A stretch of DNA of 64,000 nucleotides from Strobilurus pachycystidiatus (Eukaryota > Basidiomycota > Agaricomycetes > Agaricales > Physalacriaceae), in the NCBI GenBank assembly GCA_019915135.1, contig JAHLMK010000003.1, forward strand, positions 2,232,001 through 2,296,000, given 5' to 3'. Below, one piece after another: positions 35,060 through 46,813 of this stretch. Numbering within the stretch: position 1 is the stretch's first letter; each line of letters begins with the position of its first letter. A model generated the notes under the pieces. That model was given only the letters and a program-made list of their open reading frames with translations. It was not told the DNA's origin and ran no database searches. The position numbers and the translations under genes were made by a program.

Positions 35060-38000
35060 GATACGCCGCGCATTGCCTCTTGCCAGAGGGAGAGCGGGAT
35101 GCAGTATCAGTGGTCGGGCGAGCGGAGCACGGAGCAGGAGATGTGTGTCGGGCGGAGGAGAAGAAAGAAAAGGGCGCAGACCGTCTGGGAAGAGCTAGGA
35201 GGACATGGAAGCAAACAGAAGAACCTCTCGGCCACGCCCGTTCAGAAGCAGCGAACCCTTGGCAGCTTGATCACCATTGTATTTCAAAATTATATTCCTA
35301 AAAAAAACTCCCTAGGCCCAGTGAGGAATCTGAAACGGTATCGTGTTCCCTCTACTCCATCCTTCAAACTGGGCCGTGTCGAGTAGGACTCAATAGCCTT
35401 GCAGAAGCCTAAGCTTTGCAACGTGAGAATCAAGAGTTTGAACACTTGAGGCTCATATAATCCTCTGTCGACTAGCCGATTATCCACACCCAATCACACT
35501 ACCCGACCAGAAGAACTTCTCAAACTCCTTCTTCTCTAACCCGCTCTAATCTGGCGCTAGGTCAGCCTTTCATGCCTTTCCAACACATGTAACCATCCAA
35601 AGGGTCTGTAACCACTAAGCGTGCACAACGGAAATCTCCAAAGCATATGAAGTAAGATCGGACCCCTCTGCACTGAAGACGTGGGCGGGCATGCAGCTTT
35701 AGAACTCCCGACGCTCATGGACATCCGTAGCCACAACGGGGGTTTTTATTCGCCGCGTGCAGCTCTCTCATCACAGCCAGCCAATGTCAATTGCTAGTTC
35801 TGGACTGCCTTCCTGAACAGCATGACCCAGACCGTAATTCTCGTTGACACTGACAGTGATCATGACTTCTGCACGCTATGGATGCCAATTCGGCCCAGCG
35901 TCTCTTTTGACCCTTCCGTCGTCCGATGTCCAGGTGTCGTGCATGCGACTTACTGCTCAGAGTCGCAGGGTAATGAGCCGAACTCAGTCCCAGAAAGGAT
36001 TCATTTCGAGGGATGATTGTCACGGGTCCGCCAATGCGAACCATATGTACATCCGGGATGTGTTCGCTGCAAATGGGACTGAGAAGATGCAGGGTAGATT
36101 GATGGGAAGGCCATGCGTAGAGGTTGAGCGCAGTCATTGACAAGCGCGGACTTCTTACCCGAATTACCCCACTTCTTTTAGAGTATAACAGCACTAACGA
36201 AGGATCCGGAGCCCACGAGCTCTAAGCAAGTCCCGGCAATCAAGAAACACTGAGAAAATGTCAATCATCTCCCCAATAACCGTGGCCGGGTGCGGCGAGC
36301 TTTCGCGTCGCGCACTCGTGGTTTTCTGAAGAAGATAAACGGTCAGTACGCAGTATTGTGGCCAAAGCACAGACCGGTAGGCTTGAAGAAACAAGCAATT
36401 GAATGATAATGCACGGTACGCATGTAGATAGTCCTTTGAGGCAGTCGACGCGACAAGAAGGCTAGACACGAAAGAACGACAGGCCGCGGATCACACCGAT
36501 GATACGTGGGCACAGAGAAAGAGAATTGACCTAGAAGACGTGTTTTCAAAGACGTAACAATCGCGATTCGTATACGGGATGAATATAATGGACATACCAA
36601 TGAAGCCTTCGACTGTAATTGTAAAGAGTGGTGCGTGTGGGTGGCATCGGTTGAAAGGGAGAACACTATTATTATTCCGCACAGAGTTCACCCGATCAAG
36701 GCTGCCTTGGCAGCCACACAAGAGTAAGACTTACTGTGTGATCTCGATTGAACGCAGGCCACGTACTGCCCAATTATCCAGGCAAGCAATCGACTTGAAT
36801 GTGCTCCATATTCTACGTGGCCGCCGGGCCGCAAGACCGCTTGTACACCGAGATGCCCATCACTGACAGTTTCCCAGATCATTGATTATCAGACGCGTCT
36901 AGATTGTGTCGATCACACTCACAAGATTGTACGCCAACTCTATTCCTCTCGGCAGTGCAGACAGAGCAGTAGCCTTGCCTTGGGAGGAGGACGTGCAGTA
37001 GCCGCGCCACGTTACAACTCGCGTATTGCTAGAAAGAAAGTTGAGTCAGCAACTGATTTGTCACTTGAAAGTTGGGACTCAGGAGAATTTGAATTGGACA
37101 ATCGGTATTACTATCACGATCGATACGGACGTTATATGCCGAAGTGTCAGCTGCAGTGCGTCACATTGTCGGTTCGTTGTAAGTTTACTCTGGAAGACCC
37201 TTTGTGAAGCCGCTGTTCTTACGTCGAGAACAACCGCCCACAATTGCTTAGCCCTGCCCCTCCAGCCAACACAGGGAAAGAAGTCTGATAACGGAAGCAG
37301 GTCAATAAAAGTGACCGCCACATACATTTCCGGTGGCTAAGTCCGAATGCTATGTGGCGAACCCGGGAGCCGATGACATTGACAGCTATGATAGAAGATC
37401 TGTTTTGACAGCCTCACACGAAGAACGCCATCGGCACCGCTCTTGGCGGGAGCCTACTAGATGGGCTGGCCCCACAATGAACGAAGCGACCACGTATGTA
37501 TATCGTTTATGTCGAGTTGACAGAGACTTGGCCAGGATGGCTTTATCGAATCTGTGGCGGCGCTAGAAAAGCTGTTCGGTGCCAGACAAACTCGAGATCC
37601 GAAGCTTCATGCATCATGCTCAAGGTGAGTGAACCTCGTGTATGAAATTATTGATGTGGTAGCCGCAACAGAAATCCTTCAGTGCAACCGGCTCGGAAAT
37701 CTTCAGCCAACGACGACATCGGAAGGGTCGGACGTTGATATGATGAGTGCGGAGGGGGGCCAGACAAAGACATCAAGCGACAGCCATTCCAGCCGAAAGT
37801 GTGGCGCATTTGTCTGTGGTTCTCAGTTTCCTCAACAAGGGAATCTGACATCTCCGAGTCCATGGATCAGCAGAAAGCGCAACAAACCTAGAAGAGAGAA
37901 TGTATATGGATAATCTCACCGTGACAACACAGATACGTATGCGCGTAGATAATCGACATGGCGAAATGATGGTCAATACTCGATTGCAGCGCGTTACAAC

Positions 38001-38567
38001 CATCTGAATGCCGTCCGAGGTGTTAGCACTTTGGCCCAGGTTCGATAAGTAAGGTGTCCTGCGCGCTTATGTCCTAGATCAAAGCAGGAGGCAAGCAGGA
38101 GACTGGGCACGGCGACTGCGAAGTCCCTTCAATTTTCGTTTCGGCCTGGCGCCTGCAAGCGCTATCGATGTGAATAAGTGCAGTGATCTGCTGCAAGCCA
38201 ATGAGGCGGAGAACCAAGCCTCGCCGATCCGTGTTTCGTTTGAACTGGGATGCTCGTGATGGTGTGAGGCAAGCCGCTCTTTGCGATCGACACGTCCTGT
38301 CTGAAACCAAGAACGTGAAAATACATTGACTAATACGTATTTTCTTCACAATTCAGCACTTCCTACACATACCTGACCGTAAACTAAAGCTAAAACAAGA
38401 TCACAAAAAAAGAGAGGGGATACATCGATAAAAAGACATCTGAGATAAGGGATATAAAAATCTTCGTATACAGGATGCTGCAGGAAAACAACCAGACTGA
38501 GAGAGAGTCAAAGCACACTATGACAGGATATAATATGTAGGCGAGATTAGGACGAGACTACGATGCA
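35060..38567. other. Gene-poor island
   Basis: About 3.5 kb without a gene I can support. The right end (38350-38567) is AT-rich 3' flank of dcp2; the left end is the kinase promoter. Scattered minus-strand pieces at 36200-36900 may be a decayed membrane-protein gene (separate entry). No terminal inverted repeats, long direct repeats or transposase/reverse-transcriptase motifs were seen. Confidence 0.45.
35990..36900 (-). pseudogene. Possible relic of a basidiomycete multi-pass membrane protein
   Basis: On the minus strand TITVEGFIG (36620-36600) can be spliced over 36534-36600 to QFSFSVPTYHRC, followed by VVLSCLAFLS. This resembles the helix-plus-YRIYxLS segment of lineage-expanded basidiomycete DUF6534-type proteins. 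Flanking pieces (WSTFKSIACLD upstream; LNLYAWPSHQSTLHLLS downstream) sit in other frames with stops between. Either a badly decayed copy or chance similarity. Confidence 0.2.
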
Positions 38568-40906
38568 TTAGGACTGGGTTTGAGGCCCTTTCGGGTTCAG
38601 TATGGAGAGGAGGTTGGGGTTAGGCGTGCGCATCGGCATCGGGGGTGCGTATTGCAGTGAACCGAAATTCGGGGTGTTCATGGCCATCGGCGTAGGCTGG
38701 GAGGCATGCATGAGTGGATACGACATGTAGCCGTTCATGGGGCCATATGCGGGGGCTGGAGGGGGTGGACCCATGGGACCGAACCCGTAGGCAGACTGGG
38801 GAAGCGGCGGCGGCGGAGGGGGCAAATGACCGTGCAAATGTTGCATCACTTGACCCGAAGTCATGCTGCCCGTGTTGTACATTGGGCGATGGTGCGGCGC
38901 CATACTGGTCCGGGGACGCACTTGAAATGGGTCGTGATACGAATTCGTAGGCAAAGGGAGCGGACGTGTCATGTCCAAGACAGATTGGCGACCCGAGATA
39001 GGTGAAGAGTAGAGTAAGTTATGATCTTGCTGGTGATCGGGGGGAGGGAATGAGTATCCAGGGAGGGGAGTAAACGGCGATGATAGCTTCTTCTCTTCTG
39101 CTTCCAGTCTAGGTGTCATCCGGGCAGACTCGAGCGCGATACCCTCTAGCAGTGCTAGCCGCTTCAAGTGACCAGGTGTCGTTTGCGCGGTGGGTGCTTG
39201 TTTCTTGAGATAAGGGGATATATCGGCAATACTCGACGTTCGACGTGAGGTTGGAGGACGAGGAGATGTGGCTGCAGCGGCAGGAACTGAAGCCGTGGAA
39301 TCTGAGCGCACGGCACCAGTCGGCACAGGTGACGGTCGCGACCGTGCAGGCAGTGGGGAGTTGGATGCTACTGATGTGGAAGCGTTGATGCGTGGATGAG
39401 AGGGAGTGAGCGTGGATTGCGAGTTGAAGCTGCGAACGGTGGATGGAGGTGACGTGTGAGCCGGCACTTGAAGCTCTAAGGGCTGAGCTTCGGCTGGCTG
39501 CGATTCGGGTGATGTTTCGGGAGTAGGTGTATCTCGAGCAGGAGCTTCAGATTCTTTCAAATCGCTGGTGATCGTGGCCGAGGTTTGCAACGAGGACAAG
39601 AGGCGCGCAAAGTGTGGATCTATGCCAGCCATGGCGTCATCGTCATGAATTACACGAGTTGCTTGCGTAGACTGTGGTGAAGGCGTAGGAGGGCCACCGT
39701 TGTCAGCAGACGATGTTTGTGAACTGGACTCTTGGCTGGACTCTTGGAACTGCTCGTCTGTTTCGGGAATCGGCGATGCCGTGAAATGCGCTGGCGCCTT
39801 TTTTGGTTTGCGCGAACTATTATGCGGTCTTTGTGAGGCGATCCACGCCTTGAGAGGGCTGCAGGCAACACATATATCAGTCTCGAGAGATCATCGATGT
39901 AGAAAGAACAACGCACCCGATGAATGGTGATATGAGATAGAACTTCCCAGGGGAGGCGTGATTGCGTTTCCAAGTGGGGAGGTCAGAAAGGCGGAACCAT
40001 TCAATTTTCTGGCTCGACAGGTCAGAGAAAATAAAGCTAGAACGAAAGGAGAGCGTACACTGATCTCCTTTCGGGTTTTTGTCTTGAACGCATAATCCTC
40101 TGGTACGCCTGGGACGATGAACATGGCAATACGCTGCTCTTTGATAGTGGTTTCGATGACATGGTCCACATTGATTTGACCAGCAAGGTTGTAGCCGGTC
40201 TCCTCGAGCACCTGGGACGATTCAGAAGGTGACGAGTATAAGCTAAATACGGACACACCTCTCGCACAGCACACGTCGCTTGGGGCTCTTGTTCGTTGAT
40301 CTTGCCTTTCGGGAAGCCCCACCCCGAAGAAGCCTTCCAGCCCTTCACCAAGAGACACTGCACGGATTTAGTCGTCGATCCACATACGAACAACAACAAA
40401 GGCGAAATACCTTTTCCCAGGTCTCATTGAGCATGATTGCACCGCATACTGGCACTCGTGTCTTGTATTGCATGAAGGTGTTGAAGGCCTGTTCGTGGTC
40501 GTGACTCCAGTGGTGAAGTAGGGGGCACGCATTGAAGAGCATGGCGGAGAATTTCTTGAGTGGTAAAGAGGGTAATTTGTGGTTTTGCTCGCGGATAAAG
40601 TCTTCGTAGAACCAGTGGCTGGATACCCCGTCAGTCAAAGCAGTTGGGGTAAGCGCTGCCACCTACGCCTGCTCCACTTGGAATGATATCCGCTCCAGTG
40701 AGGCAAGCTCCTCGTCGGGAAGATTGAGAATGAAACGGCTGGATGGCCAGTTCGAGTCAGCGGAAAATGCGGGAGATGAAAGCGGCAAACCTTGATAGAT
40801 CCTCAAGCACTTCGTCGTGAGTTGCGTTCTTGTAGGAGAAGTCAGGGCGGATATCTGGGCCCATTGCTGGCGTTGTTTCCGGCGATGAAAACGATGAGGA
40901 GGACAT
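38568..40906 (-). CDS. dcp2: mRNA-decapping enzyme Dcp2
   Basis: Catalytic subunit that removes the 5' cap in cytoplasmic P bodies. ATG 40906 ([13 protein letters not shown]). The N-terminal regulatory domain has [20 protein letters not shown], then [10 protein letters not shown]. The Nudix domain has [35 protein letters not shown] and the Nudix box [17 protein letters not shown] joined over an intron to LEETGYN, so the catalytic Glu residues are all present. Box [15 protein letters not shown] follows. The long C-terminal tail is Pro/Ser-rich with short leucine-rich helices ([29 protein letters not shown]) that look like the HLM motifs through which fungal Dcp2 binds Edc3 or Pdc1. About 650 residues. 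Divergent from ypi1. Confidence 0.93.
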
Positions 40907-41107
40907 GGTGAAAAGAAGATAGAAAGCGATTGGAGGCAGAGGCCACCGGAATGGCAAGGATTGTTGGCAGTGTTACTTAGCAGAAGATTGTTTGAGGAGA
41001 AGAGCGGATTTGAACTTGCCGGTGCCAGACGCCGGCCAAACAAAGCACACGCCGGTACACCGCCACTGCCACAACAATCGCCGCTTTAGCTCTTTCCTCT
41101 TCCCATC
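40907..41107. promoter_or_regulatory. 201-bp divergent promoter between dcp2 and ypi1
   Basis: The start codons of dcp2 (40906, minus) and ypi1 (41108, plus) are 201 bases apart. No specific factor site recognised. Confidence 0.45.
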
Positions 41108-41601
41108 ATGGCATCAGCGAACCGCCTCAGACCGACTACTGCAGCGCCCGGTGATGGATCTCGCACTATAACAGTCACGCCGACGCCTTCTGATGAGGCC
41201 GGATCCTCCTCCAACCCGCCGCCAGCAATCGGCAGTCTGCGGTTACGAGGCGTACCGCGCAAGCCTCGAGTAGCATGGAGTGAAGACACCGTCGACAACG
41301 AAGGCTGTGGCAGGAAAAGCAGCAAAAGTCGGTCACTGGCACTGCATTTTTATCCATCTTGCTGACATACAAACATCCAGTCTGCTGTATCTACCACAAA
41401 CCGCGTCGATTCGACGAGTCGTCAGATGAAGATTCGTCTTCAGACGAGGATGGCCCTGCCCATCGCCATTCACGACGTTGCGATCACGACGACTCCACCG
41501 GTCAGAGAAGTCCGGATGGGGGCTCGACGACTCACACCGAGCATGCAGAACCTAACGCTTATGAAGCTGATCCTGGTAAGAAGGGCAAGGGCAGGGCTTG
41601 A
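41108..41601 (+). CDS. ypi1: Type 1 protein phosphatase inhibitor Ypi1/PPP1R11
   Basis: Small, heat-stable, unstructured regulator of PP1 (Glc7), mainly nuclear. Two exons; ATG 41108 (MASANRLRPTTAAPG). Family signatures are LRLRGVPRKPRVAWSEDTVD, containing the PP1-docking RVxW motif (RVAW), then GRKSSK joined by an intron to ICCIYHKPRRFDESSDE. The C-terminus is acidic then His/Asp/Ser-rich and ends GKKGKGRA. About 146 residues, usual for the family. Confidence 0.93.
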
Positions 41602-41940
41602 GTAAAGCTATTGTACCGTACGACCCCTTTACCCTGGAGTGGTCTATCGAATGACTCCAATCGTTGTAGGCTACTTAACAGCCACATACACGATACCCCA
41701 ATAGCTAACGCACGCTCTTAATCAAAAATTGCATGGATTATGCCGATACGTCCAGAAGCTCGCCGCGCTCACAATTGGCAACGTACCAATGGCCGTTCTT
41801 GGACTCGTTTAGTCCTGTGGCCAGCGGATAAGTTCTTCTCTCCGACCAACCACTACCGAGATGTCAAGAATCTCAGTTTCTGGATTTGCCTTGATTTGTA
41901 TGGACTGAAAGCAATAGTACATTCGCGAGTGAGTCTGGGG
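41602..41940. other. Convergent intergenic region
   Basis: About 340 bases between the ypi1 and MYND-protein stop codons; 3' flanks only, no gene seen. Confidence 0.4.
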
Positions 41941-42756
41941 TCAGATTGCGTCCCATTCCATCTCCGACCATTTTTGCACTGTCTTCAGCGCAGTACACAT
42001 CTCTTTGTGCGTTTCCCAGTGGGAAAGTTGGCATCCCTGAAACTGTCATGAAAACGGCAAATGAACGAGTAGCGAGACATACACGATTGCAATACCACGC
42101 CACTTGACAACGGCTGCATTTCGACGCAACTTCCTGTGCACTACACTGCCCACAAACCTTAGTGTCCCGCATAGCCTTTGGGTCGGCATCGAGCAACGCT
42201 TGGATGCCACAACTCAAAACCTGTACGATCGTCGGTCAACGGTACACGCGATAAAATAAACTACATACGAGCACGTCGTCCAAACTCTCGATTCTGAGGC
42301 CCCAACTACCGTCGGCGAAGTTGTGCTGCTCGGCATAGAACTTGACGACTGTACTCCCAGGCTTGCACTTCTTCTCCAGATCCGCCCAAAAGCGTTTCTC
42401 ATCCACTGTGTCCAGATGGAAAGCGACATTCAACGGCTCGCCAGATCGATCCTTCGCAGCATAGAAGGGTGTAGGAGAGTGTTCTCCTTTCGAGCCGAGT
42501 CGAAACACCCGGCCTTGAGGGATTGGGAGCGTAAGATCGTCTGTGATCTCAGCTAGCATCGCCCAGCGACGAATTGGCCGGATTCCGCCACTGATGTGCT
42601 CGAAGAAGTCGACATCGATGAACGACAACAGGCGATATGGTAAGTTGGAGTAGGACGGGAAGCGTTCCTCTGGCAAGGTTTGCTAAAGAGTTGAAGGTCG
42701 CAGGATCAGACACTCCAGCAATGGCAGAGACTGAGATTGCGCACCGAGTCACTCAT
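41941..42756 (-). CDS. MYND-type zinc-finger protein
   Basis: C-terminal MYND finger, two exons: KVCGQCSAQEVASKCSRC, QVAWYCNRGCQLSHWETH, then KEMC, with all the Cys/His zinc ligands present (C-x2-C, C-x2-C, YC-x3-C, H-x3-C). The preceding part (LPYRLLSFIDVDFFEHI, FRLGSKGEHSPTPFYA, FWADLEKKCKPGSTVVKFYA) looks like a small folded domain of unknown type. The start MSDS at 42756 is joined to QTLPEERFP by a 62-bp intron (42683-42744), stop at 41941. Upstream sequence also reads as coding (SHVILQLSLEHELSEHPD just before the ATG), so the N-terminus may extend further. MYND domains bind proline-rich partners; the partner is unknown. Confidence 0.78.
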
Positions 42757-43204
42757 GTCGGGGTGTTCAGAGAGTTCGTGCTCCAAAGATAGCTGGAGAA
42801 TGACATGAGACTATATGTTCGCAGGACACGTTCATTGAGGGTGCAAAGTTTATGGTCTTGCGACGGTCCTAAGCTCGCAATGTCACGGTGAATTGCAGAA
42901 AGACTGTTTGACAGAGAGTTCGCAAATAACGAAGTCCACGGAGATTGCCTTCAGATCTCGCCACAAATATCTGCACCATGTGAGTGAGTTGACAAACCCA
43001 GACACCCACGAACTTGACTGAGTGAGAATTTGTTCCATCTCAGCGGCTATGACTCGGAGATGATTTGGCGTATCATTCACAAAATTCTGAAGTTAACCAA
43101 GATCCATTGTGCCAAGTACTTAGTCTTCATCGACAGCTACCCGAAGATTCTTGAACTCACTCGCGCTACGCTTTAGTTCAGTCTCGACATTTGTCGACCT
43201 ATCA
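42757..43204. other. Region between MYND gene and hsp104
   Basis: Mostly intergenic. The minus strand at 42990-43080 reads VNDTPNHLRVIAAEMEQILT and could be an upstream exon of the MYND gene or a gene fragment; the connecting splices are not convincing. The hsp104 promoter begins here. Confidence 0.35.
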
Positions 43205-43240
43205 AGAACGGCGGAGAATGCCGGAGAACGGCCCAGAACG
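43205..43240 (+). promoter_or_regulatory. Step-type heat-shock element array, four AGAAYG units at 10-bp spacing
   Basis: GAA triplets begin at 43206, 43216, 43226 and 43236, exactly 10 bp apart, each as AGAA(C/T)G. Direct nGAAn units with 5-bp gaps are the 'step' HSE arrangement recognised by HSF1 trimers in yeast. The array lies 172-207 bp upstream of the hsp104 ATG. Confidence 0.65.
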
Positions 43241-43308
43241 GCCCATACGAGTTTCCATCATGACCTCACAAGGAATGTGACCTCATCGACCAATGGCTGG
43301 AATGCCGT

Positions 43309-43345
43309 CGAACGTTCCTCTTACATCCAGAAAGCATTCGCGAAT
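43309..43345 (+). promoter_or_regulatory. Second heat-shock element cluster
   Basis: Adjacent inverted units cGAAcgTTCc at 43309-43318, a further GAA at 43330 on the same 5-bp grid, then TTCgcGAA at 43337-43344. This is 67-103 bp upstream of the hsp104 ATG, the expected place for an HSF1-driven gene. Confidence 0.6.
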
Positions 43346-43411
43346 GAACTATTAAAACTCTCGGACCCCCCCCGCAAGCCCAATATCAACTGATTATACC
43401 CAAATCTCGAC

Positions 43412-46400
43412 ATGGCAAGCAACTTTGACTTTACCGACAAAACACAAGATACCTTGGCCAACGCCATCCAGTTGGCGAAGGACTATGCCAATGCTCAAGG
43501 TGAGTTGCATCGATATTTTCTCTGATTTCAAGTGTGTACTTACCGTATTCTCAGTCCAACCTGCCCATATTGCCTTCGTCCTTCTTAACGAAGGATCCGG
43601 AGAAGCAGCAGCACAAAATTTCAATCCCGGAGCGTCTCTGTTCTCATCTGTAATACAGAAAGCTGGTGGCGACCCGGTAAGCACATGCAATTGCCACTTC
43701 TAGAATCTGACTGACTTGAATTGTACAGGCGATCGTGAAACGCGCTCTACAGAAACTCATCGTCCGCATACCCACTCAAAGCCCGCCACCAGATGAAACC
43801 ACCCTCAGCTCCGCCTCACTCAAAGTCTTACGCGAGGCCCAAAGCCTGCAAAAGACCATGCATGACTCGTACATTGCCCAGGACCACCTGCTCCTTGCTC
43901 TGCTCAAGGACCCATCACTCGCGTCTGTCCTCAAGGATGCAAGCCTCACAGAAGCAACCTTGAAGACCGCCATAGAGCAAATTCGGGGCAATCGTCGCGT
44001 CGAGTCCAAGACTGCTGAGCAGGGCTTTGATGCCTTGCAAAAGTACGCTGTGGACCTGACATCACTCGCGGAAGAGGGAAAGATTGATCCCGTTATTGGT
44101 CGAGACAACGAAATTCGGAGAGCAATTCGTATTCTCTGCCGAAGGTAAGTATACTGCCTACTTGGTAAACCTGACAATGTGCTGACACAATTGCATAGAA
44201 CGAAGAACAACCCAGTCCTTATCGGTGAACCTGGAGTCGGCAAAACATCCATCGCTGAAGGACTCGCGCAACGTATCGTCAAACGCGACGTTCCCGCTAG
44301 TCTGTTCTGCCGTCTGTTCTCTCTCGACATGGGCGCCTTGATGGCTGGTGCCAAGTACAAAGGAGAATACGAAGAGCGCATCAAGGCCGTCCTAAATGAA
44401 GTCGAGAAGGCGGCTGAAGATGGCGGCCCAGGTGTCATTCTCTTCATCGACGAGTTGCACTTGATCATGGCTGGTCGGGGTTCAGAGGGAGGAGGTATGG
44501 ATGCCGCCAACCTCTTCAAACCCCTTCTGGCGCGTGGCAAGCTGCGCTGTATTGGTGCGACGACTTTGGCCGAGTACCGCAAATATATCGAAACCGACGC
44601 TGCCCTCGAGCGCCGATTCGCTCAGGTCATCGTCAACGAGCCCTCGGTCGCTGAGACCATCAGCATCCTTCGTGGAATCCGTGAGAAGTACGAGGTTCAT
44701 CATGGTGTCAGGATTCAGGATCCGGCTCTGATTTCCGCCGCTACTCTCGCGCACCGCTACTTGACCTCCCGACGTCTTCCTGATGCTGCTATCGATCTTG
44801 TCGACGAGGCATGTGCTAGGTGAGTATTCATTTCGGTCAGGGTTTTGTGTTGTATTCTGAGAGCTTTTTGTAGCGTCCGCGTCACCCGCGAAACCGAGCC
44901 TGAGGAAATCGACAAGCTCCAGCGTAGGAAACTAGAACTCGAGATCGAAATCCACGCTTTGGAGCGCGAAAAGGACCACGACAGCAAGGAACGCCTTAAA
45001 CTTGCGAAGAAAGCCATTGCCGACGTTGACGATCAACTCCAACCTCTCAAGGCCGCGTACGAGAACGAGAAGAAACGCGGCAACGAAATCAACGAAGTGC
45101 GAAAGAAGATCGACGAACTCAAGGCGAAGAGTGAAGAAGCAGAGCGCAGGTATGTGGCCTTTCTTCTCAACTTTTTTCTGTCACCGAGACTGACTCTGAA
45201 CTACAGATATGATCTTGAGACTGCCTCCGATCTCAAGTACTACGCCATCCCGGACCTCCAGAGTCGCCTGAAGCAACTAGAGGCGAAGAAGGAAGCCGAG
45301 GACGCTTCGGCCACTGAACCTTCAGGCAACGACACTGTCACTCCCGAGCAAATTGCTGAAATCGTCGCTCGGTGGACTTCCATTCCAGTGACGCGTCTGA
45401 TGTCTTCTGAGCGGGAGAAGTTGTTGCGCATGGAGAAGGTTTTGTCTGCCAGTGTCGTCGGTCAGACGGAAGCAGTCAAGGCTGTGGCAAACGCTATCCG
45501 ACTCTCTCGAAGTGGTTTGGGGAATCCCTCGCGGCCCATTGCCAGTTTCCTCATGGCTGGACCTTCCGGAACGGGTAAGACCTTGATGGCTAAAACCGTG
45601 AGTGTACTTTGCATCTCTCTTGTCCAAAGTTTAGTCAACATATGTTCCTCTAGCTCGCTCAACTACTCTTTGACTCCGCCGATGCTATGATCCGCGTCGA
45701 TGGCTCAGAGTACTCCGAGAAACACTCCATTGCACGCCTCATCGGTGCTCCTCCCGGATATGTTGGCCACGACCAGGGCGGACAGCTGACAGAGTACATC
45801 CGCCGCAAGCCTTACAGTATCGTCCTCATCGACGAGATCGAAAAGGCTTGTCGAGAATTCGTCACGCTTTTCCTCCAAGTTCTTGACGATGGTCGACTTA
45901 CCGATGGACAAGGCAGAGTCGTCGACTTCCGGAACAGTGAGTTTTACATATTCCTTGCGGTCAAAACGCCAACTAACCCGATTTCTAGCCGTTATCATAA
46001 TGACCTCCAATCTCGGTGCCGCCTACCTTAACGACATGGGTGACGGCCCAGTGAAACCACAAACCCGCGAACTTGTCATGGGTGCGATTCAAGGCCATTT
46101 CCCGCCCGAGTTCGTGAATCGTGTCGATGAAATCATCGTCTTCGTAAGCAGTCTCTGTTACTTTGGTAAATTTTTATACTAACTTGTTCTTCACAGCGCG
46201 CCCTTTCACGAAAACATGTCCTCAAGATCGTTGACATTCGACTCAAGGAGGTCCAAGATCGTCTGGCCGAGAGGAAGATAACCCTCGATCTTGACGATGC
46301 CTCCAAACAGTACCTCATGTCTGTTGGCTACTCGCCGATATACGGTGCTCGACCTCTCAACCGCTCGATACAAAGCGAGCTTCTCAACCCACTATCCATG

Positions 46401-46562
46401 ATGATCCTCTCTGACCGGGTGAGGGATGGCGAGCTGGCGAAGGTGCGCTTCGACGGGCCTCACAACCGCCTTGCCATCATCCCCAACCACGAAGGAATTG
46501 TCGTCGAGGATATGGACATGGACGTGGACGACGACATGATTGACATCGAGGAGATGGACTAA
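43412..46562 (+). CDS. hsp104: Hsp104 disaggregase (ClpB/Hsp100 family)
   Basis: Hexameric AAA+ unfoldase that extracts proteins from aggregates with Hsp70/Hsp40. ATG 43412 ([19 protein letters not shown]), with no mitochondrial presequence, so the cytosolic/nuclear Hsp104 rather than Hsp78. N-domain; NBD1 with Walker [10 protein letters not shown], Walker [12 protein letters not shown] and sensor [13 protein letters not shown]; middle coiled-coil domain from [16 protein letters not shown] to the segment [19 protein letters not shown]2 with Walker A GPSGTGKT, pore loop region [13 protein letters not shown], Walker [11 protein letters not shown] and arginine-finger region [12 protein letters not shown]. 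The acidic tail ends [12 protein letters not shown]. The apparent break after [13 protein letters not shown] is an intron leading to [16 protein letters not shown]. About 890 residues. Two heat-shock element clusters lie upstream. Confidence 0.95.
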
Positions 46563-46813
46563 ACGATGTGATGAACTCTTAATTACTAAAGGACAATTGT
46601 ACAATAGTGTACTGTATCTATAGGATATCTGTATATTACTTCGCAAAATAAGGATGTCTGTATTTTACTTAGCACACTCGGCTCATGGACCTATGCAAGC
46701 ACTGTTGAGCAACTTGAGATCATCACAGCCGACGGATTCCTCACACGACTAGACGTGCTGTAATAAACACATGTGTACTGGCGCAGTGATTCCAAAAGCG
46801 CCACAGGCAGTCT
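46563..46813. other. Convergent intergenic region
   Basis: About 250 AT-rich bases between hsp104 and the small membrane protein; only 3' flanks. Confidence 0.4.

Noticed and set aside
43776..44582. 268-residue minus-strand ORF opposite hsp104.
   Set aside because: Antisense shadow of a strongly conserved coding exon with biased codon use; no family features.
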